From an uncultured Sphingobium sp. (GTDB taxonomy: Bacteria > Pseudomonadota > Alphaproteobacteria > Sphingomonadales > Sphingomonadaceae), in the NCBI GenBank assembly GCA_913773715.1, contig CAJYHD010000504.1, forward strand, positions 1 through 16,021: a stretch of DNA of 16,021 nucleotides, in the 5' to 3' direction. The position numbers were made by a program, and so were the translations under genes. The notes beneath the pieces are model-generated. The model was not told the DNA's origin and did not search any database. It saw only the letters and a list, made by a program, of their open reading frames with translations. Each line of letters begins with the position of its first letter. The first letter of the stretch is position 1. Below are positions 1-9,655 of this stretch, piece after piece.

Positions 1-89
1 AGTACATCAACGGATTTTATAACACCCGCCGCCGCCATTCATATCTGGGCGGCATCAGCCCGCTCGCCTTCGAAGCCAAGGTGGCTTAA
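1..89 (+). CDS. C-terminal tail of an IS3-family transposase (partial, runs off the left edge)
   Basis: The frame that starts at base 3 is open to a TAA at 87-89. It encodes the end of an IS3-type DDE integrase/transposase (OrfB), recognisable by YINGFYNTRRRHSYLGG followed by ISPLAFE. This stretch lies just past the catalytic Glu in IS3 elements. Only 28 residues are in the window, so neither the element's identity nor its integrity can be judged. It lies downstream of, and convergent with, the catabolic operon, so it probably marks the left border of the cluster. The family call is from recall of the motif, not from a search. Confidence 0.8.
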   Translation, partial: YINGFYNTRRRHSYLGGISPLAFEAKVA

Positions 90-93
90 TGAG

Positions 94-126
94 ATAGGTG
101 ACCGGCACAAATCCGTTACAAGTCCA
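94..126 (+). repeat. Possible right terminal inverted repeat of the IS3 element
   Basis: Directly after the transposase stop codon there is a segment ending in GTTACAAGTCCA. It has the general shape of IS3-family right ends, which carry a TGWCC-type motif followed by an A/C-rich stretch. The left end and the target duplication are outside the window, so the boundary is a guess. Confidence 0.25.
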
Positions 127-464
127 AGACCTAATTTCTACGGTGCTGATGCGCACGATATGGACGGTAGCAAGATGAGCGTCGTCAGTTAGGTGAGGAG
201 TCCTAATTCCGTCACACAATGAGATATGAGGAGGGAAGTAGCCCCTCATACTCTGCCCTTCTTCGGTTTGGTCGGAAATCAGGACATTCTCGACGCCTGC
301 AAGCCTTAGCGCATATCTGTGCCCGTTTTATGTGACGCCTCCCCCCTATCGGCGGATCGGGCAATCAGATCATGGAGGGCATGAACGACAACCGGGATTA
401 GCTTAACTAAGCCGCCAAACTGTCCAAGAAGGCAAGACCATCTCGCTGTGCATCGCTGGACATG
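127..464. other. 338-bp stretch without a convincing gene
   Basis: Short open frames exist on both strands (for example minus 55-249 and minus 407-589), but none has a ribosome binding site, a recognisable motif or a sensible neighbour. The only structure seen is a weak inverted repeat, GCTTA-AC-TAAGC, at 401-412, with no T-run after it on either strand. This region should hold the end of the nine-gene operon transcript, but no strong intrinsic terminator is visible. The composition looks patchy and the stretch could be decayed insertion-sequence DNA; that is inference. Confidence 0.5.
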
Positions 465-3402
<2,938 letters not shown>

Positions 3403-3405
3403 GGA

Positions 3406-4194
3406 TCAGACTCCTTTGAAATCGGGTGTGCGTTTCGCAAAATAAGCGGCGAGCCCCTCGCGGCATTCAGGCAGAGCGCCGGCGCGGGCGATGTAGGCGG
3501 CCTCCTGCTCCATCTGGGTTTCGAGGCTGCTCTCGAAGCTCTGGCGCAGCAGACTGCGCGCCGCACCAATCGCGCCGACGGCGGCGTTGGCGAGCTGGCC
3601 AGCCATCGCATCGCCCTGTGCAGCCAGTTCATCATCATCGACGGTACGCGTCACCATGCCGATCGCCTCGGCTTCCTCGGCTTTGATGCGGCGGTTGGTG
3701 ATAATGATCTCCTGCGCCTTGCGCAGGCCGACCAAGCGCGGCAACAGCCAGCTCATGCCGCCATCGGGCGTCAGGCCAATCGCGCCATAAGCCGCCGTGA
3801 AATGCGCCGAGCGGCTCGCCAGCACCACGTCGCCGCAGATAGCGAGGCTGAGCCCCGCGCCCGCTGCCGGACCATTGACCAGCACCAGCAACGGCTTTTG
3901 CATCCGCGCGAAACGGGCGAGCGCCATGTGCAGCGTGCCGGCAAGTTCGCTCAGCAACGCATCGGCATGCTCGCCCGCCGCCTCGAACGCACCGAGATCG
4001 CCGCCAGCGCAGAACAGCCGCCCCGCGCCCGTCAGCACCACGCAGCGGATCGCCTTGTCAGTCTGGCAGCGGATCGCAATCTCGACCAGCGTGCGCGCCA
4101 TGGAAAGGTCCAACGCATTACCTGCCTGCGGTCGGTTGAGCGTTATGCGGGCGATACCGTTCGCCACATCGAACAGGACTGGAGTCTCGCTCAT
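3406..4194 (-). CDS. Crotonase-family protein, PaaG-like enoyl-CoA isomerase type
   Basis: This is a 262-residue crotonase. Oxyanion-hole segments are visible at LFCAGGDL (60-67) and VNGPAAGAGLSL (106-117). The first hydratase Glu is missing: the usual GGGCE reads GAGLS, with Ser116 in its place. The second catalytic position reads GLTPDGG with Asp144. That pattern matches PaaG-type isomerases, which use one Asp to move a double bond, rather than true hydratases. The ATG at 4192-4194 is preferred over the in-frame ATG at 4198-4200. It makes a standard ATGA overlap with the upstream kinase gene, and a GGAG (4203-4206) sits eight bases away from it, while the upstream ATG is only two bases from that GGAG. 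The longer form would have 264 residues. The substrate is not known. Confidence 0.85.
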   Translation of the reverse strand: MSETPVLFDVANGIARITLNRPQAGNALDLSMARTLVEIAIRCQTDKAIRCVVLTGAGRLFCAGGDLGAFEAAGEHADALLSELAGTLHMALARFARMQKPLLVLVNGPAAGAGLSLAICGDVVLASRSAHFTAAYGAIGLTPDGGMSWLLPRLVGLRKAQEIIITNRRIKAEEAEAIGMVTRTVDDDELAAQGDAMAGQLANAAVGAIGAARSLLRQSFESSLETQMEQEAAYIARAGALPECREGLAAYFAKRTPDFKGV

Positions 4195-5258
4195 CTGCAT
4201 TTCTCCATCGAGGCGCGTGCGAGAGCAGCAAGACGCGGAAAGGCCTTCGCGCGTTCACGCGCATGGGCATTGGCGGCCGTGCCGCGGATCACCCGGCCCT
4301 TGATACCGTGGAAAATCGCCGCCATCCGGAAGTAGTTGAAGGCGATGTAGAAGTCCCAGTTGGGAATGCCGCTGCGCCCGGTACGCGCGCAATAGGCAGC
4401 AACATAGTCGGCCTCCGACGGAATATTCAGCACGCTCACGTCTATGCCGCCAAGTCCCGCCACGATGTCGGGCGGCATCTGGTACATCATCGCATGATAG
4501 GCGAAGTCGGCAAGCGGATGGCCGAGCGTCGAGAGCTCCCAATCCAGTATTGCCAGCACCCTGGGCTCGGTCGGATGGAAAATCATATTGTCGCAGCGAA
4601 AATCGCCATGGACGATGCTGCTTTCCTCGCCGACCGGAATATGGACGGGGAGCCACTCGATCAGCGCGTCCATGTCGGCGTCGCGGCCGGCGTCCGTGTC
4701 CTCCAGATATTGCTTCGACCAGCGGCCGATCTGGCGGGCGAAATAGTTACCGGGCTTGCCATAATCACTAAGGCCGATCGCCGCATAATCGATGCCGTGC
4801 AGCTGCGCGATCGCGGCGTTCATCGCGTCGAAATAGGCCGGTCGCTCCTCACGCGGCACGTCGGGGAAAGTCGCGTCCCAGATGATGCGCCCCTCGACCA
4901 TGTCCATGACGTAGAACCAGCTGCCGATGACGCTCTCATCCGTGCACAGACCGAACACATGGGCAACGGGGAACCCCACGCCGCCCAGCGCACTCAGCAC
5001 CCGCGCTTCTCGATCGACCGCATGCGCGCCTTTCAGCGTCTCGCCCGGCGGCTTGCGGCGCAGTACATAGTTTCGCCCTGGCGTCACCAACTTGTAGGTC
5101 GGATTGGACTGGCCGCCCTTGAACTGCTCGACCGTCAAGGGACCAGCATAGCCTGCGACATTTGCGTCCATCCACTGCGCGAGCGCGGCCTCGTCAAAAC
5201 GATAAGCCTCGCGCACGGCGGTCGTGCCGGCATTGGCGTCCTGTCCAACCACGCTCAT
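4191..5258 (-). CDS. APH-fold acyl-CoA kinase-like protein (ACAD10/11 N-domain, LvaA type)
   Basis: The 355-residue protein has the aminoglycoside phosphotransferase fold. A glycine-rich strand FKGGQSNPTY (46-55) is followed by VLRRKPPG with the ATP-binding Lys69, Glu84 in REARV, the catalytic loop VHGDFRCDN (His218, Asp220, Asn224) and the metal-binding LDWE (Asp239). It is very unlikely to be a drug-resistance enzyme. It belongs to the branch that forms the N-terminal half of human ACAD10/11 and is represented by LvaA of Pseudomonas putida, which phosphorylates 4-hydroxyacyl-CoA. The next gene upstream encodes the matching ACAD10/11-like dehydrogenase, joined by an ATGA overlap, so the two probably act in sequence. 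The 4-hydroxyacyl-CoA substrate is inferred from family and context. Confidence 0.87.
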   Translation of the reverse strand: MSVVGQDANAGTTAVREAYRFDEAALAQWMDANVAGYAGPLTVEQFKGGQSNPTYKLVTPGRNYVLRRKPPGETLKGAHAVDREARVLSALGGVGFPVAHVFGLCTDESVIGSWFYVMDMVEGRIIWDATFPDVPREERPAYFDAMNAAIAQLHGIDYAAIGLSDYGKPGNYFARQIGRWSKQYLEDTDAGRDADMDALIEWLPVHIPVGEESSIVHGDFRCDNMIFHPTEPRVLAILDWELSTLGHPLADFAYHAMMYQMPPDIVAGLGGIDVSVLNIPSEADYVAAYCARTGRSGIPNWDFYIAFNYFRMAAIFHGIKGRVIRGTAANAHARERAKAFPRLAALARASMEKCR

Positions 5259-6454
5259 GCCACTGCGGCCTCCTCAGCCTTTTTCCAGTCGCGCTTGATC
5301 TTCTTGGCAAGGCTCCATTTGTGGACCTCGGTCGGGCCGTCGTAGATGCGGAAGGCGCGAATCTCGCGGTAGACCTGCTCGACGATGGTATTGCTGGTGA
5401 CACCGCTGCCGCCCATCACCTGCACGCAGCGGTCGGCCACGCGCATCAGCGCTTCGGAGACGGCGACTTTCGCCATCGAGCTTTCCGCCGTGCCGAGCGA
5501 CCCGCCGTCGAGCACCTCGCCGCACCAGTCGATCATAAGTTCGGCCTGTTTGAGGTCGATGAGATTCTCCGCCAACATGAAGCCGACGCCCTCATGGTCA
5601 ATCAGCGCCTTGCCGAAGGCCATGCGCCGATTGGCATAGTCAGTCGCTATTTCGTTCGACCGGATGCAGGCGCCAAGCCAGCGCATGCAGTGCGACAGAC
5701 GCGCCGGGGACAGGCGCACCTGTGCATAGATGAAGCCTTCGCCACTATGCCCCAGCATCTGGTCGGCGGGTACACGCAAATTGTCGATGGTCAGCGTCGC
5801 ATGGCCGCCGGGCATTGAGCTATCGATCGTGTTGGGCACATGATCGATGCGGATCGCGGGATCGGGAAGATCGACCAGGAACATGCAGGCGCCGTCCTGC
5901 GACTTGGCCATGACGATGCCGACACCCGCGCCCTGCGCGCCGGTGATGAACGCCTTGCGCCCGTTGATAACCCAGTGATTACCGTCCTGATGGCAGGTGG
6001 TCTGCATCATTGAGGGATCGGAACCCGCGCCGCCCTCGGCTGCCGGCTCAGTCATTAAGAAAGCGGAGCGCTTGGTCCCGTCGACCAGCGGCTTCAGAAA
6101 CCGTTCCTTTATCTCCGCGCTGCCGACCTTGCCGAGAAGATAGATATTGCCTTCGTCAGGCGCCGCAGTGTTGCAGGCGAGCGGGCCGAGCGGCGACAAG
6201 CCTGTCTTGGCCAGCACGATCGCCGTTTCGCGCTGCGTCAGATGGCTCCCGTCAGGGAGGATATGCGGCGTCAGCACGCCGGCTTCCCGCGCCTTGTCCT
6301 TCAGCTCAGCGATAAGCTCATCGGTTGGGCAGTCATGATGATCCCGGCGCGGGTCACGTTCGTAGGGAACCACAACGCTGCGGACGAAAGCTTCCACTTT
6401 CGCTGCGATCTCAGCCGTCTTTTGCGGACCGGCCCCGCTTTGCTGCCCGCTCAT
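5255..6454 (-). CDS. Acyl-CoA dehydrogenase, ACAD10/11-like (LvaC type)
   Basis: This 399-residue FAD enzyme has the acyl-CoA dehydrogenase domains in order: an N-terminal helical part, the flavin strand with MTEPAAEGGAGSD (134-146), the middle beta domain with WVINGRKAFITG (161-172), and the C-terminal helices with VQVMGGSGV (345-353). NTAAPDEGN (95-103) and RLSPARLSHCMR (247-258) match the dehydrogenase half of ACAD11 as I recall it. At the usual catalytic-Glu position (YEGT in most family members) the sequence reads YDGPTEVH with Asp372, again as in ACAD10/11. With the kinase it could turn a 4-hydroxyacyl-CoA into a normal beta-oxidation intermediate. ATGA overlaps join it to both neighbours. 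Family call firm, reaction inferred. Confidence 0.88.
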   Translation of the reverse strand: MSGQQSGAGPQKTAEIAAKVEAFVRSVVVPYERDPRRDHHDCPTDELIAELKDKAREAGVLTPHILPDGSHLTQRETAIVLAKTGLSPLGPLACNTAAPDEGNIYLLGKVGSAEIKERFLKPLVDGTKRSAFLMTEPAAEGGAGSDPSMMQTTCHQDGNHWVINGRKAFITGAQGAGVGIVMAKSQDGACMFLVDLPDPAIRIDHVPNTIDSSMPGGHATLTIDNLRVPADQMLGHSGEGFIYAQVRLSPARLSHCMRWLGACIRSNEIATDYANRRMAFGKALIDHEGVGFMLAENLIDLKQAELMIDWCGEVLDGGSLGTAESSMAKVAVSEALMRVADRCVQVMGGSGVTSNTIVEQVYREIRAFRIYDGPTEVHKWSLAKKIKRDWKKAEEAAVA

Positions 6455-7215
6455 TTCGGCGCCATCCGGATCGCGCCGTCGAGACGGATGACTTCGCCGT
6501 TGAGCATTGGATTGGCGATGATCTGCTCGACCATCAGCGCATATTCGTCGGGATGCCCGAGGCGGCTCGGGAACGGCACCTGCTTGCCCAGCGAGTCCTG
6601 CGCCTCCTGCGGCAGACTGGCAAGGAGCGGCGTCAAAAAGAGACCGGGCGCGATCGTCATGACGCGAATGCCATATCGCGCGAACTCCCTCGCAACGGGC
6701 AGCGTCATGCCCACCACGCCGCCCTTAGAGGCCGCATAGGCGGCCTGGCCGATCTGCCCGTCGTAAGCGGCAACGCTCGCGGTGTTGATGATGATGCCGC
6801 GTTCCTCGGGCCCGACGAGCTCGCCATCATGAATCCGCGCTGCAAATTTCGACAATATATTGAACGTGCCGATGAGATTGATGGACACGATCTTCGAAAA
6901 ATCGCCGAGCGGAATCGCATTCCCGTCACGCCCGATGACCTTCGCAGGCGGTCCTATCCCTGCACAATTGACTAGGATGCGCGCCCTGCCGTTCAGGTCT
7001 TCGGCCTCCGCGATAGCCGCCTCGACGGCCGCTTCGTCGGTCACATTCACCTTGATGAAGTGACCGCCGATCTCTGAGGCGTGGGCGGTGCCGAGTTCCT
7101 CGTTGAGATCGAAGATCGTAACCTTCGCGCCGCCTCTCGCCAGCCTTGCGGCGGTAGCGCCGCCCAGGCCCGACGCGCCGCCGGTTACGATCGCCGCAAC
7201 TCCCTTGATATCCAT
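6451..7215 (-). CDS. Short-chain dehydrogenase, HSD10-like 3-hydroxyacyl-CoA dehydrogenase
   Basis: This 254-residue SDR should oxidise a 3-hydroxyacyl-CoA to the 3-ketoacyl-CoA with NAD+. The nucleotide loop is TGGASGLG (11-18), Asp36 suits NAD, NCAGIG is at 83-88, and the catalytic set is Ser147, Tyr160 and Lys164 (YAASK). Long stretches are close to human HSD17B10 from memory: NTASVAAYDGQIGQAAY, MTIAPGLFLTPLL and NGEVIRLDGAIRM. HSD10 acts on 2-methyl-3-hydroxybutyryl-CoA in isoleucine breakdown and on some hydroxysteroids, so a methyl-branched or alicyclic acyl-CoA is a reasonable substrate. An AAAGG ribosome site lies seven bases before the ATG. The gap to the upstream thiolase is 23 bases, the largest inside the operon. 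Confidence 0.92.
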   Translation of the reverse strand: MDIKGVAAIVTGGASGLGGATAARLARGGAKVTIFDLNEELGTAHASEIGGHFIKVNVTDEAAVEAAIAEAEDLNGRARILVNCAGIGPPAKVIGRDGNAIPLGDFSKIVSINLIGTFNILSKFAARIHDGELVGPEERGIIINTASVAAYDGQIGQAAYAASKGGVVGMTLPVAREFARYGIRVMTIAPGLFLTPLLASLPQEAQDSLGKQVPFPSRLGHPDEYALMVEQIIANPMLNGEVIRLDGAIRMAPK

Positions 7216-7238
7216 TACAAGCCTTTCTCGATTCTGGT

Positions 7239-8423
7239 TCAGTTGAGTTCGATCGCCACGGCCGTGGCCTCACCGCCGCCGATGCAAAGCGAAGCGAGAC
7301 CACGTTTGAGACCGCGATTTTGCAGTGCTGCGATAAGCGTCGTCAGAATGCGCGCGCCGCTGGCGCCGATGGGATGGCCAAGGGCGGTCGCGCCGCCATT
7401 GACGTTGAGCTTCTCGGCCGGAATATCGAGGTCTTTCGCGGCAATCATCGCTACGACCGCAAAAGCCTCGTTGACCTCGTACAGATCGACATCGGAAGCC
7501 GACCAACCGGCCTTCTCCAGCGCCTTGCGCATCGCAGGCACGGGCGCCGTGGTAAAGAGCGCCGGCTCTTGCGCATGAGCGGCTGTGGCGACGACCGTCG
7601 CAACGATGGGCATGCCCTGCTGCTCCGCCACGGACCTGCGCGTCAACACCAGCGCAGCGGCTCCATCGGAGATGGAGGAGGCATTGGCCGCCGTGATTGT
7701 GCCGTCCTTGACAAAGGCCGGCTTGAGGCCGGGAATCTTGTCGGGTTTCGCCTTGCCTGGCTGCTCGTCAGTATCGACGATCACATCGCCGCCACGGCCA
7801 GAAACGGTAACAGGCGCGATTTCCCGCGCGAAAGCTCCCGATCCGATCGCACCATTGGCACGGGCAAGCGAACGGATAGCATAATCGTCCTGCTCTTCGC
7901 GCGTAAACTGATAGTCGCGCACCGCATCCTCGGCGAAGGCGCCCATCGCCTTTCCCGGCGTATAGGCATCCTCCAGCCCGTCCATCATCATCGTGTCGAC
8001 GATGCGATCATGGCCGATACGCGCGCCCGCGCGATGCTTGGGCAGAGCATAGGGCGCATTGGTCATGCTCTCCATGCCGCCGGCGATGACGACATCGACC
8101 GCCCCCGCCGCCAGCGCCTCGGCCGCCATGATCGCCGCTTGCATACCGGAGCCGCACATCTTGTTGACCGTGGTCGCCTCGACCGATCGGGGCAGGCCCG
8201 CGCCAAGCGCTGCCTGCCGCGCCGGCGCCTGACCCAGACCTGCCGGCAATACGCAGCCCATGTAGATGCGGTCGATAGTTCGTGGATCGACACCCGCCCG
8301 CTCGACCGCCGCCTTCACCGCCGCCGCGCCAAGATCAGTCGCCTTGAGTGCCGAAAGCGCGCCCTGAAATACGCCCATCGGCGTGCGGGCGTACCCCGCA
8401 ATGACTACCGGATCATCCTGCAT
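7239..8423 (-). CDS. Acetyl-CoA C-acetyltransferase-type thiolase
   Basis: This 394-residue thiolase carries Cys90 in TTVNKMCGSGMQA, NEAFAV (318-323), His350 in GHPIGASG and Cys380 in CIGGGEA. The CGSGMQA and CIGGGEA wording is that of acetoacetyl-CoA thiolases (AtoB/PhaA/ACAT1 group), unlike the second thiolase at 2242-3402. It probably performs the short-chain or 2-methylacetoacetyl-CoA cleavage. The frame is open upstream to 8822, but the protein family begins at MQDDPVVIAGYARTP, with a GAGGAG ribosome site before that ATG, so the extra 133 codons are only an open frame antisense to nothing useful. Eleven bases separate it from the acyl-CoA dehydrogenase gene upstream. Confidence 0.92.
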   Translation of the reverse strand: MQDDPVVIAGYARTPMGVFQGALSALKATDLGAAAVKAAVERAGVDPRTIDRIYMGCVLPAGLGQAPARQAALGAGLPRSVEATTVNKMCGSGMQAAIMAAEALAAGAVDVVIAGGMESMTNAPYALPKHRAGARIGHDRIVDTMMMDGLEDAYTPGKAMGAFAEDAVRDYQFTREEQDDYAIRSLARANGAIGSGAFAREIAPVTVSGRGGDVIVDTDEQPGKAKPDKIPGLKPAFVKDGTITAANASSISDGAAALVLTRRSVAEQQGMPIVATVVATAAHAQEPALFTTAPVPAMRKALEKAGWSASDVDLYEVNEAFAVVAMIAAKDLDIPAEKLNVNGGATALGHPIGASGARILTTLIAALQNRGLKRGLASLCIGGGEATAVAIELN

Positions 8424-8434
8424 CTCATGTCTCC

Positions 8435-9562
8435 TCAAAGAGCACGCACAATCACCATGCGTTGGATGTCGGACGTACCCTCGTAGATCTGGCAAACCCG
8501 CACATCGCGGTAGATTTTCGCAACCCCGTATTCTTCGAGATAGCCGTAGCCCCCGAGCGTCTGGATCGCCGCAGACACGACCGCCTCGGCTGTCTCGGAT
8601 GCAAGAAGCTTGGCCATCGACGCCTCCTTGAGGCACGGAAGGCCGGCATCCTTCATCGATGCCGCATGCAGCACCAACTGACGCGCGGCCTCCAGCCGGG
8701 CAGCATGATCGGCGAGACGGAACCCCACCGCCTGATGCGCAATGATCGGCTGGCCAAAGCTCTTGCGGTCCTTGGCATATTCTACCGCGATCTCGAGCGC
8801 GGCCTGTGCCATACCGATGCACTGCGCGGCGATGCCGATGCGCCCGACCTCAAGATTGGACAGGGCGATGCCATAGCCCGCGCCTTCCGCGCCAAGCCGC
8901 AGTTCCTCAGCCACGAACAGATCGTCGAAGCGAATTGCGCAGGTATCCGACGCGCCCTGCCCCAGCTTGTGTTCGACCTTGTCGACCGAATAGCCCGCGC
9001 TGTCCGTCGGCACGATGAAGCCGGAAAGGCCGCGTTTTCCCGCCCCCGGATCGGTCACGGCATAGACAATGGCGATACCGGCGATCTTACCGGACGAAAT
9101 GAACTGCTTGGCGCCGGTCAGCCGGTATCCGCCGTCCACCTTCACCGCGCGGGTGCGGATCGCCGACGCGTCCGAGCCGGCATCGGTCTCGGTCAAGGCG
9201 AAGGCACCGATCATCTTGCCGGCGATCAGGTCCGGCAGGAAGCGCGCCTGCTGGGCCGCAGTGCCATCCTTCAATATGCCCGATACGATCAAGCTGTTCT
9301 GGATCGACACGATGGTCGAGAGCGCGCCGTCCGCCGCCGCGATCTCTATCAGCGACAGCGCGTAGGACACATGGTCCGCGCCTGCGCCGCCCGCCGCTTC
9401 CGGAGCGGTCATGCCCAGCAGTCCCAGCGCAGCCATCTGTTCAAACAGTTCGGGCGGATAGGCCTTCGCCGCTTCATAGGCGGCGCTGTTCGGACGAATC
9501 TGCTCCTGCGCAAAATCGCGGACAGCATCGCGAATGGCGGATTGGGTCTCGGTGAGAATCAT
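8435..9562 (-). CDS. Acyl-CoA dehydrogenase, short/branched-chain type
   Basis: This 375-residue flavoprotein should introduce the alpha-beta double bond into a saturated acyl-CoA and pass electrons to ETF. Visible marks are ALTETDAGSDAS (122-133), the YRLTGAKQFISSG stretch (146-158), DRKSFGQPI in the C-terminal helices, QTLGGYGY and the catalytic Glu361 in QIYEGTSDIQR. It is a standard member, unlike the ACAD10/11-like gene at 5255-6454. The ATG at 9560-9562 is chosen over an in-frame TTG nine bases upstream, because AAGG (9572-9575) lies nine bases before the ATG and directly abuts the TTG. It is the first gene of the nine-gene operon and faces the TetR gene. Its pairing with the HSD10-like SDR and AtoB-like thiolase suggests a short branched substrate. 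Confidence 0.93.
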   Translation of the reverse strand: MILTETQSAIRDAVRDFAQEQIRPNSAAYEAAKAYPPELFEQMAALGLLGMTAPEAAGGAGADHVSYALSLIEIAAADGALSTIVSIQNSLIVSGILKDGTAAQQARFLPDLIAGKMIGAFALTETDAGSDASAIRTRAVKVDGGYRLTGAKQFISSGKIAGIAIVYAVTDPGAGKRGLSGFIVPTDSAGYSVDKVEHKLGQGASDTCAIRFDDLFVAEELRLGAEGAGYGIALSNLEVGRIGIAAQCIGMAQAALEIAVEYAKDRKSFGQPIIAHQAVGFRLADHAARLEAARQLVLHAASMKDAGLPCLKEASMAKLLASETAEAVVSAAIQTLGGYGYLEEYGVAKIYRDVRVCQIYEGTSDIQRMVIVRAL

Positions 9563-9581
9563 AAAACTCAACCTTCATAGG

Positions 9582-9597
9582 TCTACTCATTAGTAGA
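9582..9597. promoter_or_regulatory. 16-bp inverted repeat, likely operator for the TetR regulator
   Basis: TCTACT-CATT-AGTAGA is a perfect inverted repeat with 6-base arms and a 4-base spacer. It sits in the divergent region between the operon's first gene and the TetR gene, where TetR family members that control acyl-CoA catabolism usually bind. It overlaps the expected -10/start region of the operon promoter. I did not see the same repeat in front of the ligase or the TonB receptor. Binding is inferred. Confidence 0.6.
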
Positions 9598-9623
9598 TTG
9601 CTAAAGGAGGAGTTTTTTGTCAA
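9592..9623 (-). promoter_or_regulatory. Candidate promoter of the nine-gene operon
   Basis: On the minus strand a perfect TTGACA (9618-9623) lies upstream of the first gene. The best -10-like hexamer near it, TCTACT at 9592-9597, matches TATAAT at only four positions and the spacer is 20 bases, so the -10 is poor. If correct, the palindrome at 9582-9597 would cover the -10 and start site, consistent with repression by the TetR protein. Confidence 0.3.
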
Positions 9624-9632
9624 GGAGTGTCG

Positions 9633-9650
9633 ATGCAGACGGATGATTGA
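9633..9650 (+). other. Possible 5-codon leader minicistron (MQTDD) ahead of the TetR gene
   Basis: A good AAGGAG (9622-9627) sits five bases before an ATG that opens a frame of only five codons, ending at TGA 9648-9650. The TetR gene has no good ribosome site of its own, and its candidate starts (TTG 9647, ATG 9656) overlap or closely follow this stop. The geometry would allow translational re-initiation. It may equally be chance. Confidence 0.25.
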
Positions 9651-9655
9651 ACGCT

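Noticed and set aside
4191..5258. Reading the APH-fold protein as an antibiotic-resistance phosphotransferase
   Set aside because: The wording (VLRRKPPG, LDWELSTLGHPLAD) and the coupling to an ACAD10/11-like dehydrogenase indicate the acyl-CoA kinase-like branch.
8424..8822. 133-codon N-terminal extension of the AtoB-like thiolase
   Set aside because: The extension lies inside the coding region of the upstream dehydrogenase in another frame. The thiolase family starts at MQDDPVV with a good ribosome site.
7320..9580. Two long plus-strand open frames (7320-8486 and 8462-9580) opposite the thiolase and acyl-CoA dehydrogenase
   Set aside because: Arg/His-rich translations without motifs, fully antisense to well-supported genes; shadow frames.
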